A DNA stretch of 64,000 bases, taken from the NCBI GenBank assembly GCA_036389035.1, contig DASVQQ010000005.1, positions 1 through 64,000 on the forward strand, read 5' to 3'. Origin of the DNA: Jatrophihabitans sp. Its GTDB lineage: Bacteria; Actinomycetota; Actinomycetes; Mycobacteriales; Jatrophihabitantaceae. Within the stretch, counting starts at the first letter, position 1, and each line of letters begins with the position of its first letter. Of this stretch, positions 24,872 to 33,541 are shown one piece after another. A model generated the notes under the pieces. That model did not search any database and was not told the DNA's origin. It worked only from the letters and a program-made list of their open reading frames with translations. The position numbers and the translations under genes are program-made.

Positions 24872-25593
24872 GCGCCGACCGCCAGCGCCGAACCGGCGTC
24901 CACGGTGGACCGCTCGACGAACCGGAACTCGGCAAGCGGCGGTACCCGGATGCCGTCCAGCCCGATGCCCTGGGTGAACAGCCGGTGCGCTTCCGGGTTG
25001 GTGATGCGCTGCTGGTCGAAGGCCTCGTCGCAGTGCCGGTACACCGGCGTGCTGGCTGCCGAGCCGAGGTAGCGGGACGGCTGGGCGCCGGGCAGCGTGT
25101 GGCCGGTCATGCCCGCCGAGGCCAGCAGGGCCCGCACCCGCTCGTCGATGATCATCACCGCGGACCGGATCTGGTTGGCCCGGACCACCTGCACCAGCGC
25201 GTGGAAGAGTGCGGCCCCAGCCAGCTTGCCCGGCCCCTTGAGCCCCCGCCGGCAACCCAGCGTCGCCACGTCCCAGGTCTGCATCGGATCAAGCCGGGCG
25301 GCCCGCACCGACCTGGCCACGTCGAGTGACCAGGGCGGCCGGGCCGCGTCGTCCAGACTCTTGAGCCCGAGCTCGGTGGGCCGGATCAACCGGCAGGCGC
25401 CGAGCACGTCACCGCTGTCATTGGTCAGAGCGATGAACACCGAGGCATCATCGTAGGGCCCGTATTCGTCCTGCAGCTGCTGCCGGGTGTTGCCGTAGGC
25501 CCGCAGGAAGACATCGGCCTCGCACTCCCGGGTGGCCGCCAGCAGGTCCGCCTCGGGGTTGAACCGCAAGCTCAGTAGGGCGGCGCTTTCCAT
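24862..25593 (-). CDS. GNAT-fold N-acyltransferase, autoinducer-synthase/N-acyl-amino-acid-synthase-like
   Basis: A 243-residue protein. The N-terminal region ADVFLRAYGNTRQQLQDEYG followed by DDASVFIALTND, VLGACRLIRPTELGLKSLDD and TWDVATLGCRRGLKGPGKLAG matches the layout of LuxI-like and FeeM-like acyltransferases, which transfer an acyl chain from ACP or CoA to an amine. The middle segment ALFHALVQVVRANQIRSAVM is the acyl-carrier-binding helix region. The product could be an N-acyl amino acid or a signal lipid. The start is ATG 25593 after GAGAGGATCCGC. It lies 85 bases after the membrane-protein gene on the same strand. Confidence 0.65.
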   Translation of the reverse strand: MESAALLSLRFNPEADLLAATRECEADVFLRAYGNTRQQLQDEYGPYDDASVFIALTNDSGDVLGACRLIRPTELGLKSLDDAARPPWSLDVARSVRAARLDPMQTWDVATLGCRRGLKGPGKLAGAALFHALVQVVRANQIRSAVMIIDERVRALLASAGMTGHTLPGAQPSRYLGSAASTPVYRHCDEAFDQQRITNPEAHRLFTQGIGLDGIRVPPLAEFRFVERSTVDAGSALAVGASV

Positions 25594-25678
25594 GCGGATC
25601 CTCTCGGCCGGGCCCTGATGGTCACTCGCGGTTTCAGCAAGCTTACTGTTCGCGACCGCCAATCGGGAGAAACAGACC

Positions 25679-26614
25679 TTAACCGTTGTAGGGCATCGTT
25701 GGGAACCAGCCGTAGCCGAAGATCGCCGGCACCCGGATGGTCCAGTAGACGACGGTGAAGACGCCGACGGCCAGGAATGTGGTCGCCGTGACGGTGGCGA
25801 TCCGGCCCGGCTTGGCAGTCATCCATCGCACCAGCCAGCCCCGGCCGATCATGGTCAGCAACGCGAACAGGATCCCCATGATCAGCATGTTGCCCAGCGA
25901 CTGCAGCACGAAGATCGAGGCGCCGTAGACCGGGTTGTTGTTCTCGGCGGCGTAGACGAACATCTTGTGGAACAGCGGGAACGGCCGTCCGATCAGGAAG
26001 CCGCCGATGAGCGCCCCCAGCACCACCAGCCGGGCGTTCGGGTAGCGCTGCTCCAGCTTGGCCAGCGGGTCCGGCACCAGCCGCAGCTCGGCGAGCCCGA
26101 GGTAGAGCAGGGCCAGCCCGATCAGGCCGAACACCACCGAGGACTGCACCAGCCGCACCGGCATGGTGCCCATCATGTCGGTGGACAACTGCGGGATGCT
26201 GGGTCCCCACCAGGCGCCGATCGCGCCGTAGAGCGCTGAGACCGGCAGCATGCCCGCCACCAGCCAGCCCATCGGGCGCAGCATCGACCGCAGCGTCTGC
26301 CGCCGGCTCTGCTGCTGCTCGACCATCGGCCCGACAACGCCGAACACCGCGATGTTGCAGGCGGTGAACGACCCCGCGACGCCGGTCACGAAGGCGAACA
26401 TCGCGCCGGAGAGCAACCCGCTGATCGGCGTCGTCTCGGCGTCATGACCCAGTCCGGCCTTGGCGATGTTCTGACCGATGGTGGTGTCGACGAACTTGTA
26501 CGACCAGAGCACAGCCATTGCGAGCCCGGCAAGGAACCCGATCAGCAGCGCCCGGTTGCGCCGTGAACTATCGATGGTGGTGGGTGGGGATTGAACCGGT
26601 TGGACGTCGACCAT
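25679..26614 (-). CDS. Polytopic membrane protein of unknown function next to the UnbL genes
   Basis: A 311-residue integral membrane protein with about eight hydrophobic segments. After a short cytoplasmic N-terminus comes a first segment (LLIGFLAGLAMAVLWSY), then a Gly/Ala-rich pair (SGAMFAFVTGVAGSFTACNI), a positively charged loop with QQSRRQTLRSM, and later GGFLIGRPFPLFHKMFVYAA. I do not recognise the family; it faintly recalls DsbD/CcdA-type or small-ion transporters, but no paired-Cys signature is seen. It is divergent from the tandem DUF1702 genes across a 408-base region, so it may belong to the enediyne locus. Confidence 0.75.
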   Translation of the reverse strand: MVDVQPVQSPPTTIDSSRRNRALLIGFLAGLAMAVLWSYKFVDTTIGQNIAKAGLGHDAETTPISGLLSGAMFAFVTGVAGSFTACNIAVFGVVGPMVEQQQSRRQTLRSMLRPMGWLVAGMLPVSALYGAIGAWWGPSIPQLSTDMMGTMPVRLVQSSVVFGLIGLALLYLGLAELRLVPDPLAKLEQRYPNARLVVLGALIGGFLIGRPFPLFHKMFVYAAENNNPVYGASIFVLQSLGNMLIMGILFALLTMIGRGWLVRWMTAKPGRIATVTATTFLAVGVFTVVYWTIRVPAIFGYGWFPTMPYNG

Positions 26615-27022
26615 GACTATTGCCTTTCTGGGCCTGCTGAACTTGTTCTGATGCCAAGTTAGAAAGCGTCAGTTCCTAACCGCTGGACCCACGCCACCCC
26701 TGGAGCTCGAGGATCACACCGCTCCAGGGGACCGGCCTCTTCGAGCTTGCGGTGTGTCGCCGGCGCCGGGTGGGCCGGGTGACGAAAGATCCAGGGCATA
26801 AGCTCCGACCGGTACGGCACATGTCAAGACGCGCTGGACGCCGGCGACGGTCAGTATTTCCCGAATGCGGATCGACTCTCCGCACTCCGGGCGGGCCGAC
26901 TCGTCATTCGAGCGTGCTGTGATCCTGCCGTCTGCGCTCGATTCGGACGGTACCGGTGGCCAGGTGTCAGCTTCCGGGTGACGGGGAGCACGCCAAGGCC
27001 CGTTACGACATGAGGAGAGACA
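26615..27022. other. Divergent promoter region between the membrane protein and UnbL genes
   Basis: About 410 bases with no supported gene. Short frames here lack ribosome-binding sites. The region must contain the promoters for both directions, but I cannot point to a convincing -35/-10 pair. Confidence 0.4.
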
Positions 27023-27988
27023 TTGCCTACGATTCTCGGTTCGATTCGAGGACTGGTGCTTGCCCCGTCGCTCGAGGATGTGAGCTTCGCCGGCCGCGGC
27101 TTCCCAGTGCCCCCCACCCTGGCCACCGATCGGCTCGAAGCCGTGCCGCAGGCTGTGGTGTGCGGATTCGAATGGGCCATCGCCGCCCATGACCTGACCG
27201 ACGTCAAGCGCAGGCTGCGCCTGGTCGACGAGGAGCAGCGCGGCTTCGCCTTCGAGGGCGCGACGATGGCGTACACCATCCTTGACACCATCCGCGGCAA
27301 CCGCACCCGCGAGCTGCTCAGCGGGGCGGGCGAGAAGCACCTCCTGCTTGCCTACATCGGCATCGGCTTCGCGATGGCAAGATTGCCCCGTCCCCTGTGG
27401 AGGAAAGTGCTGCCCGACCTGGCCTCGCGCTACCACCCGATGATGAGCTGGCTGGCGGTGGACGGCTACGGCTTCGACCGCGCCTACTTCGACACCGAAC
27501 GCTGGGTCGACCGGCAGGAGATTCCGGCTGCCTACCCGTGGCAGGGCTCACCGGAGTACTTTCCGCGCGCGGTGGACCAGGGCATCGGCCGGGCCTTGTG
27601 GTTCATCTCGGGCGGTGACCCGGACAAGGTGAACGCGGCGGTGCGTCGCTTCGCCCCAGGTCGACAGGCCGACCTGTGGAGCGGAGTGGGTCTGGCGTCT
27701 ACGTTCGCGGGTGGCTGCCCGCCCGAGGGCATGGCCGAGCTGCGCAAGTACGCCGACGAACACTGGGCCGAGCTCGCGCTCGGAGCGGTGTTCGCCGTCA
27801 AGGCCCGTACCCACGCCGGCTTCGTTCCCGAGCACACGGTGCTGGCCAACGAGCAACTGACCGACCTGTCCATCGAGGGAGCCAGCGCGCTGGCCGACCG
27901 CACCGAGGTCGGGCCGGACGGCAGCGGCGCGCTGCCCCAGTACGAGATCTGGCGCCGGCGCATCCGCGCGCATTTCACGGCGTCCTGA
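27023..27988 (+). CDS. unbL1: UnbL/E3-type enediyne biosynthesis protein (DUF1702), copy 1
   Basis: A 321-residue cytoplasmic protein of the DUF1702 family, known as UnbL or E3 and found in nearly all enediyne clusters. Hallmarks are GFAFEGATMAYTILD, YIGIGFAMARLPR, WLAVDGYGFDRAYFDT, VDQGIGRALWFISGG and RQADLWSGVGLASTFAGG. Genetic work on other clusters makes E3 necessary for enediyne formation, but its reaction is unknown. The start is TTG 27023, set by GAGGAGAGACA. It leads a rightward group with a second copy and a P450. It is well diverged from copy 2, so the duplication is old. Confidence 0.9.
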   Translation: MPTILGSIRGLVLAPSLEDVSFAGRGFPVPPTLATDRLEAVPQAVVCGFEWAIAAHDLTDVKRRLRLVDEEQRGFAFEGATMAYTILDTIRGNRTRELLSGAGEKHLLLAYIGIGFAMARLPRPLWRKVLPDLASRYHPMMSWLAVDGYGFDRAYFDTERWVDRQEIPAAYPWQGSPEYFPRAVDQGIGRALWFISGGDPDKVNAAVRRFAPGRQADLWSGVGLASTFAGGCPPEGMAELRKYADEHWAELALGAVFAVKARTHAGFVPEHTVLANEQLTDLSIEGASALADRTEVGPDGSGALPQYEIWRRRIRAHFTAS

Positions 27989-28143
27989 GTCGCGCTCGCG
28001 GGCCCCTGATGGCGCGAGTCGCCGGCGGCCTGCCGGCGGCGAATCGATGAGTAGGCACAACGGAGTAAGCACCTTTTATCCGGCGCTGCAAGCATTCGTT
28101 CATCGAGAACTCTAGGTCGTGTTGACCGTCGAGGGAGAAAAAA

Positions 28144-29115
28144 TTGCCCGGCTTGAGGGCGCTCCGGCGCCGCATCCTTACCCCGAACATGTCCGCGACG
28201 AAGCTGGATGTCCGTGGTTTCAACGAGAAAGACCCAGCTGCCAAGCAGTTGCTGGAGACGGTGGGCGCCTCGTTCCTGACTGGCTACGGCTACGCCGTGC
28301 AGGCCCGGACGGTAGCCGAGTGCGAGCAGCAGCTGGAGCAGATTGCGCCGCAATTCAAAGGCTTTGCCTACGAAGGCGCGGCGATGGGTTACGCCGTGCT
28401 AGACGGCCTGCCGGTAGGCGGCAGCCGTAATGTGTCGAAGTTTCTGGCCGGCCGGGCTGGTCACCACGCCTACATGGCCTACATCGGCGTGGGGTGGGCG
28501 ATGGCAAGGTTGCCACGCTTTCGGTGGTCACGGATCACCGTCGCCGATCCGCTGATGCGATGGCTGGTGCTGGACGGTTTCGGGTTTCATCAGGCCTACT
28601 TCAAGACTGACAAGTACGTGACCAGGCAGTATCAGGAGCCGGGGTTCCCGTGGCCGACCGAAGGCCAGCAGTGGTACGCCAATCACGCGATCGATCAGGG
28701 CATCGGCCGGGCGTTGTGGTTCGTCGGCGGCACCGAGGCCGAGCTGGTGGCCAGCATGATCGAGAAGTTCCCCGAGTCCCGTCAGCCCGACCTCTGGAGC
28801 GGCGCGGGCCTGGCGGCCACCTACGCCGGTGGCGCCGGTGAGGAAGAGCTGCTCGCGTTCTGGGACCGCGCGGGCAAGTACCGCCCGCAGGTCGCCCAGG
28901 GCTCGGCCTTCGCCTCGACCGCCCGGCTGGAAGCCGGTCTGGTTGTCCCGCACACCCGACTGGCCACCCAGGTGTTCTGCGGCATGACCCCGGAGCAGGC
29001 ATCGCAGGCCAGCACCGACCTTCGCCCGGAGGGCCCCGCGGTCGATGACCTGCCAGTCTACGAGCTCTGGCGGCAGCGGATCGCCGATGCCTTCGTCAAC
29101 CTGGGACGGATCTAG
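28144..29115 (+). CDS. unbL2: UnbL/E3-type enediyne biosynthesis protein (DUF1702), copy 2
   Basis: A 323-residue DUF1702 protein. It shares with copy 1 the motifs GFAYEGAAMGYAVLD, YIGVGWAMARLPR, WLVLDGFGFHQAYFKT, IDQGIGRALWFVGG and RQPDLWSGAGLAATYAGG. It starts with TTG 28144 after GAGGGAGAAAAAA; ATG 28189 is a possible later start. A P450 gene begins three bases after its stop, so the two are translated together. Which copy serves the enediyne core is not clear from sequence; two copies may act as a heteromer or one may have a new role. Confidence 0.9.
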   Translation: MPGLRALRRRILTPNMSATKLDVRGFNEKDPAAKQLLETVGASFLTGYGYAVQARTVAECEQQLEQIAPQFKGFAYEGAAMGYAVLDGLPVGGSRNVSKFLAGRAGHHAYMAYIGVGWAMARLPRFRWSRITVADPLMRWLVLDGFGFHQAYFKTDKYVTRQYQEPGFPWPTEGQQWYANHAIDQGIGRALWFVGGTEAELVASMIEKFPESRQPDLWSGAGLAATYAGGAGEEELLAFWDRAGKYRPQVAQGSAFASTARLEAGLVVPHTRLATQVFCGMTPEQASQASTDLRPEGPAVDDLPVYELWRQRIADAFVNLGRI

Positions 29116-29118
29116 CTG

Positions 29119-30501
29119 ATGGCCGGACCGACCCCCACGCTCGGTCTGCCGCGACGTACGCCGCCCGGACCGCCTCGCACGGCAACCCTCGGGCTGCTGA
29201 CCAAGTTGACTTCGGACCGGCTGGGGCTGATGAACCTGGCAGCGTCGAACTACGGTGACGCGGTTCGGCTGTCGATCGGCCCGAAGACCCTGTACCTGTT
29301 CAACAATCCCGAGTACGCCAAGCATGTTCTGGCTGACAACGCCGGCAACTACCACAAGGGCATCGGGCTGGTCGAGGCCAAGCGCGCGATCGGCGACGGC
29401 CTGCTGACCAGCGACGGCGAGTTGTGGCGCAAGCAGCGCAAGATGATCCAGCCGGTGTTCCAGGCCAAGCGGATCGCCCAGCAGGCCGGCGTGATCGCGG
29501 CCGAGGCCGACAGGCTGGTGGAGCGGTTGCGAAACCATGCCGGTGGCGGGGCGGTTGACATCACCCAGGAGATGACCGGCCTGACCCTGGGCGTGCTGGG
29601 CCAGGCGTTGCTCGACGCCGACCTCAGCGCCTACGCCGGCGTCGGCCATTCGTTCGAGGCCGTCCAGGACCAGGCGATGTTCGAGATGGTGTCGCTGGGA
29701 AAGGTGCCGATGTGGGTGCCGCTGCCCAAGCAGCTGCGCTTTCGCAAGGCCCGGCAGAACCTCGAGGTTGTCGTCGACGCGCTGGTGGCCGACCGGCTCG
29801 CCCGCAACAGCGAGGGCGGCGGCGGTGGCGATGACGTGATGTCGCGGCTGATCGACTCGACCCGGCGAGAACCGGATCCGGTGGTGGGCAAGCAGCGGAT
29901 GCGCGATGAGCTGGTCACCCTGCTGCTGGCCGGGCACGAGACCACGGCAAGCACTTTGAGCTGGACGTTCTACCTGATCGACAAGCATCCCTATGTCTGG
30001 CAGCGGCTGCACGACGAGGCTGTCGAGGTGCTCGGAGACCGATCGCCGACGTATGAGGACCTGCATCGCCTGACCTACACCTCCATGGTGGTCGAAGAGG
30101 TGATGCGGCTCTACCCGCCGGTCTGGATCCTGCCGAGGCTGGCGCAGGCCGATGACGAGGTCGGCGGTTATCACGTGCCGGCCGGCGCCGACGTGGTGGT
30201 CTGCCCGTACACGATGCACCGGCATCCGGAGTTCTGGACCGACCCCGAGCGATTCGACCCGGAGCGTTTCAACCCGAGTCGGACGGCCAACCGGCCGGGC
30301 TATGCCTACATCCCGTTCGGCGCCGGACCGCGGTTCTGCGTGGGCAACCATCTCGGCATGATGGAGGCGGTCTTCGTCATCTCCTCGGTCGTGCGGCAGC
30401 TACGGCTGGCCAAGCTGCCCGGTTACCGGGTGGTGCCCGAGCCGATGCTCTCGCTGCGGGTTCGTGGCGGGCTTCCGATGCTGGTCCACTCCGTGGTCTG
30501 A
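29119..30501 (+). CDS. Cytochrome P450, E-class-like
   Basis: A 460-residue P450. The oxygen-binding I-helix motif is LLAGHETTAS near residue 273, the ExxR pair is in VVEEVMRLYPP, the PERF-type region is FDPERFNP, and the haem-thiolate Cys407 lies in FGAGPRFCVG. The overall style (APPGP-like N-terminus, AGHETT, WFKxxRK-like WRKQRKMIQPVF) resembles bacterial E-class P450s of CYP102/CYP4 type rather than CYP107. Position directly after unbL2 suggests a tailoring oxidation of the enediyne. A strong branched hairpin follows. Confidence 0.92.
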   Translation: MAGPTPTLGLPRRTPPGPPRTATLGLLTKLTSDRLGLMNLAASNYGDAVRLSIGPKTLYLFNNPEYAKHVLADNAGNYHKGIGLVEAKRAIGDGLLTSDGELWRKQRKMIQPVFQAKRIAQQAGVIAAEADRLVERLRNHAGGGAVDITQEMTGLTLGVLGQALLDADLSAYAGVGHSFEAVQDQAMFEMVSLGKVPMWVPLPKQLRFRKARQNLEVVVDALVADRLARNSEGGGGGDDVMSRLIDSTRREPDPVVGKQRMRDELVTLLLAGHETTASTLSWTFYLIDKHPYVWQRLHDEAVEVLGDRSPTYEDLHRLTYTSMVVEEVMRLYPPVWILPRLAQADDEVGGYHVPAGADVVVCPYTMHRHPEFWTDPERFDPERFNPSRTANRPGYAYIPFGAGPRFCVGNHLGMMEAVFVISSVVRQLRLAKLPGYRVVPEPMLSLRVRGGLPMLVHSVV

Positions 30502-30517
30502 GCGCGCTGTCGCTGGC

Positions 30518-30574
30518 AGGCCCCCGTCCTGCTCGCCGGACGCCGAGTGTTCGGCGCGGTGAGGGCGGGGGCCT
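30518..30574 (+). terminator. Branched hairpin terminator after the P450 gene
   Basis: Outer arms AGGCCCCCG (30518-30526) and CGGGGGCCT (30566-30574) pair perfectly and enclose an inner hairpin CGCCGA-GTGT-TCGGCG (30541-30556). It lies 16 bases after the P450 stop. Confidence 0.65.
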
Positions 30575-30720
30575 TCAGCGTTTCTGCGGAGGGGTTACTG
30601 CCCACCGGCTGCCCTGCGGGCTGCGGCCATCAGCGGCTGCTGCCGAGCGGGCCGGCTGCGGGCCCGATCCGCGCCTGGGCCAGAAGCGCTCCACGGCCCA
30701 CACACCCGGGTGACCACAGC

Positions 30721-30759
30721 CGGAGCGGGTACACCTGACCACCAGGTGTACCCGCTCCG
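30721..30759. terminator. Perfect 17-bp hairpin between convergent genes
   Basis: CGGAGCGGGTACACCTG, loop ACCAC, then its exact reverse complement. It lies between the P450 (plus) and the AraC-type regulator (minus) and probably terminates both. Confidence 0.8.
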
Positions 30760-30805
30760 ATGTGCTGTTGGCGACCGCGGCTGGCCGGGTCGCGGCCGGG
30801 CCACC

Positions 30806-31657
30806 TCAGGTCGCCGCCAGGCGGGAAGTGCCGGCCAGGGCCTTGCCGGAGCTGGTGGTGTCGAGCGGGCGCGGTCGCTGCCAGCCGGTGTCGGGCTCCG
30901 CGTCTGGCGCTGCGAGCGCTGAGGGCACCACGGGCGTCCGGCTGTCGAGTTCGGGCAGCGCAAGCAGGATCGGCAGATCGGTCAGGCGGGGCGGGCGAAG
31001 TTCGACGTTGGCGGTCACGGTGCGCCCGGCCACGACCTTGACCGGCCGGCTGGCGGCCACGTACACCGGCTTGCGCATCCACGGGCGGGGGTCGAGGTTG
31101 CGCACGGCCACCGCGGTCGCGTGGATGAACCATTGCCCCTCCGGCACCCCGAGGAGTTCGAAACTGCTTTCACCGTCGAGCACCGCGCACGCGATCGGAG
31201 TGCCCTGCGGGATGGTGCTGTCGAACAGCGACACGTACACCCGGGTCGGCACGTCGGTCTGCGGAGCCGTCACCGAGCCGCGGAGCCCGCCGAGGTGCTG
31301 GCCGGTGACCAGCGGGTACTCGGGAGCCGGAATGCCCGTTTCGGACAGGTAGCGGTAGCGCGCCGGTGAGATGCCGACGCTGCGTGTGAACCGGCTTGAG
31401 AACGTGCCAGGGCTGTTGTAGCCAACCTGGTAGGAGATGTCGGTGACGCTCGTGGTGGTCTCGAGCAGCAGGCTCTTGGCCTTGTAGAGCCGGATGGCCG
31501 TCAGGAACCTGCCCGGCGACGTGCCGGTGATGCTGCGGAAGACCCGGGAGAAGTAGAACCTGCTGAACACCGCCATGTCTGCCATTTCTTCGAGGGACAA
31601 CGGTTCGTCGTACCGATCCCACATGTTTGTGATCACACGTTCGACGGCAGTTTGCAC
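30806..31657 (-). CDS. AraC/XylS-family transcription regulator
   Basis: A 283-residue DNA-binding protein with the helix-turn-helix pair at the N-terminus (residues about 10-110): LSLEEMADMAVFSRFYFSRVF is the first recognition unit and VTDISYQVGYNSPGTFSSRF the second, closed by GISPARYR. The C-terminal half contains an antiparallel-beta-rich region (VYVSLFDSTIPQGTPIACA) of unknown ligand. The start is GTG 31657, set by AAGGAGGAACT; the upstream ATG at 31699 lacks a site. Its place between the P450 and the core enediyne genes makes a pathway-specific regulator likely, but that is inference. Confidence 0.88.
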   Translation of the reverse strand: MQTAVERVITNMWDRYDEPLSLEEMADMAVFSRFYFSRVFRSITGTSPGRFLTAIRLYKAKSLLLETTTSVTDISYQVGYNSPGTFSSRFTRSVGISPARYRYLSETGIPAPEYPLVTGQHLGGLRGSVTAPQTDVPTRVYVSLFDSTIPQGTPIACAVLDGESSFELLGVPEGQWFIHATAVAVRNLDPRPWMRKPVYVAASRPVKVVAGRTVTANVELRPPRLTDLPILLALPELDSRTPVVPSALAAPDAEPDTGWQRPRPLDTTSSGKALAGTSRLAAT

Positions 31658-33427
31658 AGTTCCTCCTTGGATCTGGTTGACCAAGTTCGAGTCCGGCATC
31701 GATTTATGGATGCATGAGTGGCTAAATGAAAGAGCAAGAATGAGGGGGTCACGACATGCATTACCAGCCGTCGCTACGATTTACTGCATAACAGCGCTGC
31801 GTAACTACTTCACTCGGTGCAAAGTCCTGCGCCATTCGAGCGAACAAAAACACGCCACTCGCATTTTTCAATTCAGCCAATACGCTAATTGTCCTGGACA
31901 ATGACATAACTGTGCCCACCCTGGCATTCTTGATGAGTACCTGCTGCATTGGCCGAGCTGGATCGAGGCCGACCTTAGCACCTTGTGTGTAAAAGAGACA
32001 TACTGCCTTCGAGGGTAACCCACTGCAGTCGAGCTGTCGCTGCGGGCCACCTTTAGTCTGCCGCTCCGGCCGCCGAAAGGGAAGTTAGCAGGAAGGTTGC
32101 GCACATGCGAAGAAGCATTGGATGGTGTCTGCAGGCCTCCAATATCGGCTCCGCCTGCCGAGGCCGGAGCGGATGCTCGGTACTTACTGGCCGGCGAGTG
32201 CGCGGGGGCCGATAGGGGTGGGTGTGCGAGCCGAGCCGGATGCGGGGCACGTAGCGCCGCAGGGTGCTTGCGACCGCGTCGAGCAGGTCCGCGAGGGAGC
32301 TTCGGTTGCTGGCCGAGACCGCGCGACGGCTATCAGAATCGCGCTTGCCAGGCGCAAGCATGGGGGTTGCTGACAACTCTATCCGTTGTATTACAGGGGA
32401 GTTCTCGCTTATCGCTGCGAACCGGCGACGGCGCCGGCCGGGCACTTTCGCCACCAGCGCCCGACGCTGCGTGCCACCTGGGGCAAGGCCCGCTCGCAAC
32501 TCGGCCGGCTGCCGACGGCGTGAGCATCAGGAGGGCCGCGCCAAATGCCTGCTAAACGTCGAAAGTAGCAAATCCAGACATAATAGAAGCGAATTGCGCA
32601 TTGATGAAGTGGTCAAATGGCTCGCCACTAATGCAGGCTCCGGAGAAATGATCACTCTTAAACGGTAAAGCGCACGTTGAGGGCAAGACTTGGGCAGGCG
32701 TTTCATTTGCAAGTTCTTGATCTCTACCTATTCGATTTAGGACATTCAGTATCCCTAGGGCAGGTTTGGAGAATTATAAGCACAGTTGGCTGGTTTAACC
32801 TGGTGCTTTCCGGCGCGTGGATCTTACGATTGGGTGAGACGGGGGAGATCCACGCGCCGGTACTTCAGCGAAGCTGATCTTCGACACTGCCGGCGTGCCT
32901 TGAATATGCATACGCCGGCGTTTGTTGCGCAGTCAAGAGCATCATCGAGTGCCGCGCGCCCTACGAAGCGGCGCAGGCCGGCTCAGAATAGCGAACCCCG
33001 CCCCCCGCCCCCGCTGACGCCATAGGATAAGAGTCGAGCGATGGGTGGCAGCACCCGCGAGGCGTGCTGATTGCGCACATTCCCGAAGTGGATCCCGATT
33101 GGCTGCGACCGGCCCGTGGGCTGCTCGCGCACCCCTTGCCCGGACGACGGCCGCCGTATCGAATGCCGCCCCTCGGTTCGCGGTCATATGGCCCCTCCGG
33201 TGGATCCAGCGCGGCAAACCCGACCACCGGCCCTCCAGCTGCCGCTGGCGGCGGGGTGAGCCGGTCCGTAGCGGCGTCCGCGCAGAGAGCGGCTGCTCGT
33301 TGCCGCACGGTGAGTGGTGCTCAGTGCTGAGACCTCGGGCTCGAAGGCGAGCCCGCGCCGAGTGGCCTTGATCGGCGCTGAGCGGCCCCCGGCGGCCAGG
33401 GTGGGTAGGACGATCGGTGTGAGCGGC
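31658..33427. other. 1.8-kb stretch without a supportable gene
   Basis: The GC content falls markedly between about 31680 and 32060 and again between 32550 and 32800. Frames of up to 150 codons exist on both strands but none has coding-type third-position GC over its length, a good ribosome-binding site or a known motif. A perfect inverted repeat lies at 32810-32860. The region holds the AraC-type promoter at its left end; the remainder looks like decayed or acquired DNA inside the enediyne locus. Confidence 0.45.
32810..32860. repeat. Perfect 15-bp inverted repeat with a 21-base loop
   Basis: Left arm CCGGCGCGTGGATCT (32810-32824), right arm AGATCCACGCGCCGG (32846-32860), exact reverse complements. 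The surrounding DNA is AT-richer and has no gene, so this is not an ordinary terminator next to a stop codon. A recombination scar, a non-coding RNA hairpin or an operator are all possible. Confidence 0.7.
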
Positions 33428-33454
33428 CGGGCTCGCTAGGGATCAGCGAGCCCG
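33428..33454. terminator. Hairpin, 10-bp stem
   Basis: CGGGCTCGCT, loop AGGGATC, AGCGAGCCCG. It stands second in line downstream of the minus-strand monooxygenase gene and may reinforce termination. Confidence 0.5.
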
Positions 33455-33473
33455 ACCGCGGGGGGCCGCAACG

Positions 33474-33511
33474 CGACGACACCGATGGTCAACAGACCAT
33501 CGGTGTCGTCG
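33474..33511 (-). terminator. Perfect 17-bp hairpin terminator
   Basis: CGACGACACCGATGGTC, loop AACA, exact reverse complement, 30 bases beyond the stop of the minus-strand flavin monooxygenase gene. Confidence 0.85.
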
Positions 33512-33541
33512 TGGATACCGGTCGTGGGGTACCGGGCTTGC

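Noticed and set aside
32053-32499. Minus-strand frame with SLADLLDAVASTLRRYV, faintly like a replication-primase or DUF3631 segment
   Set aside because: The similarity covers under 20 residues, the rest is Arg/Pro-rich, and no ribosome-binding site or neighbouring mobile-element gene supports it.
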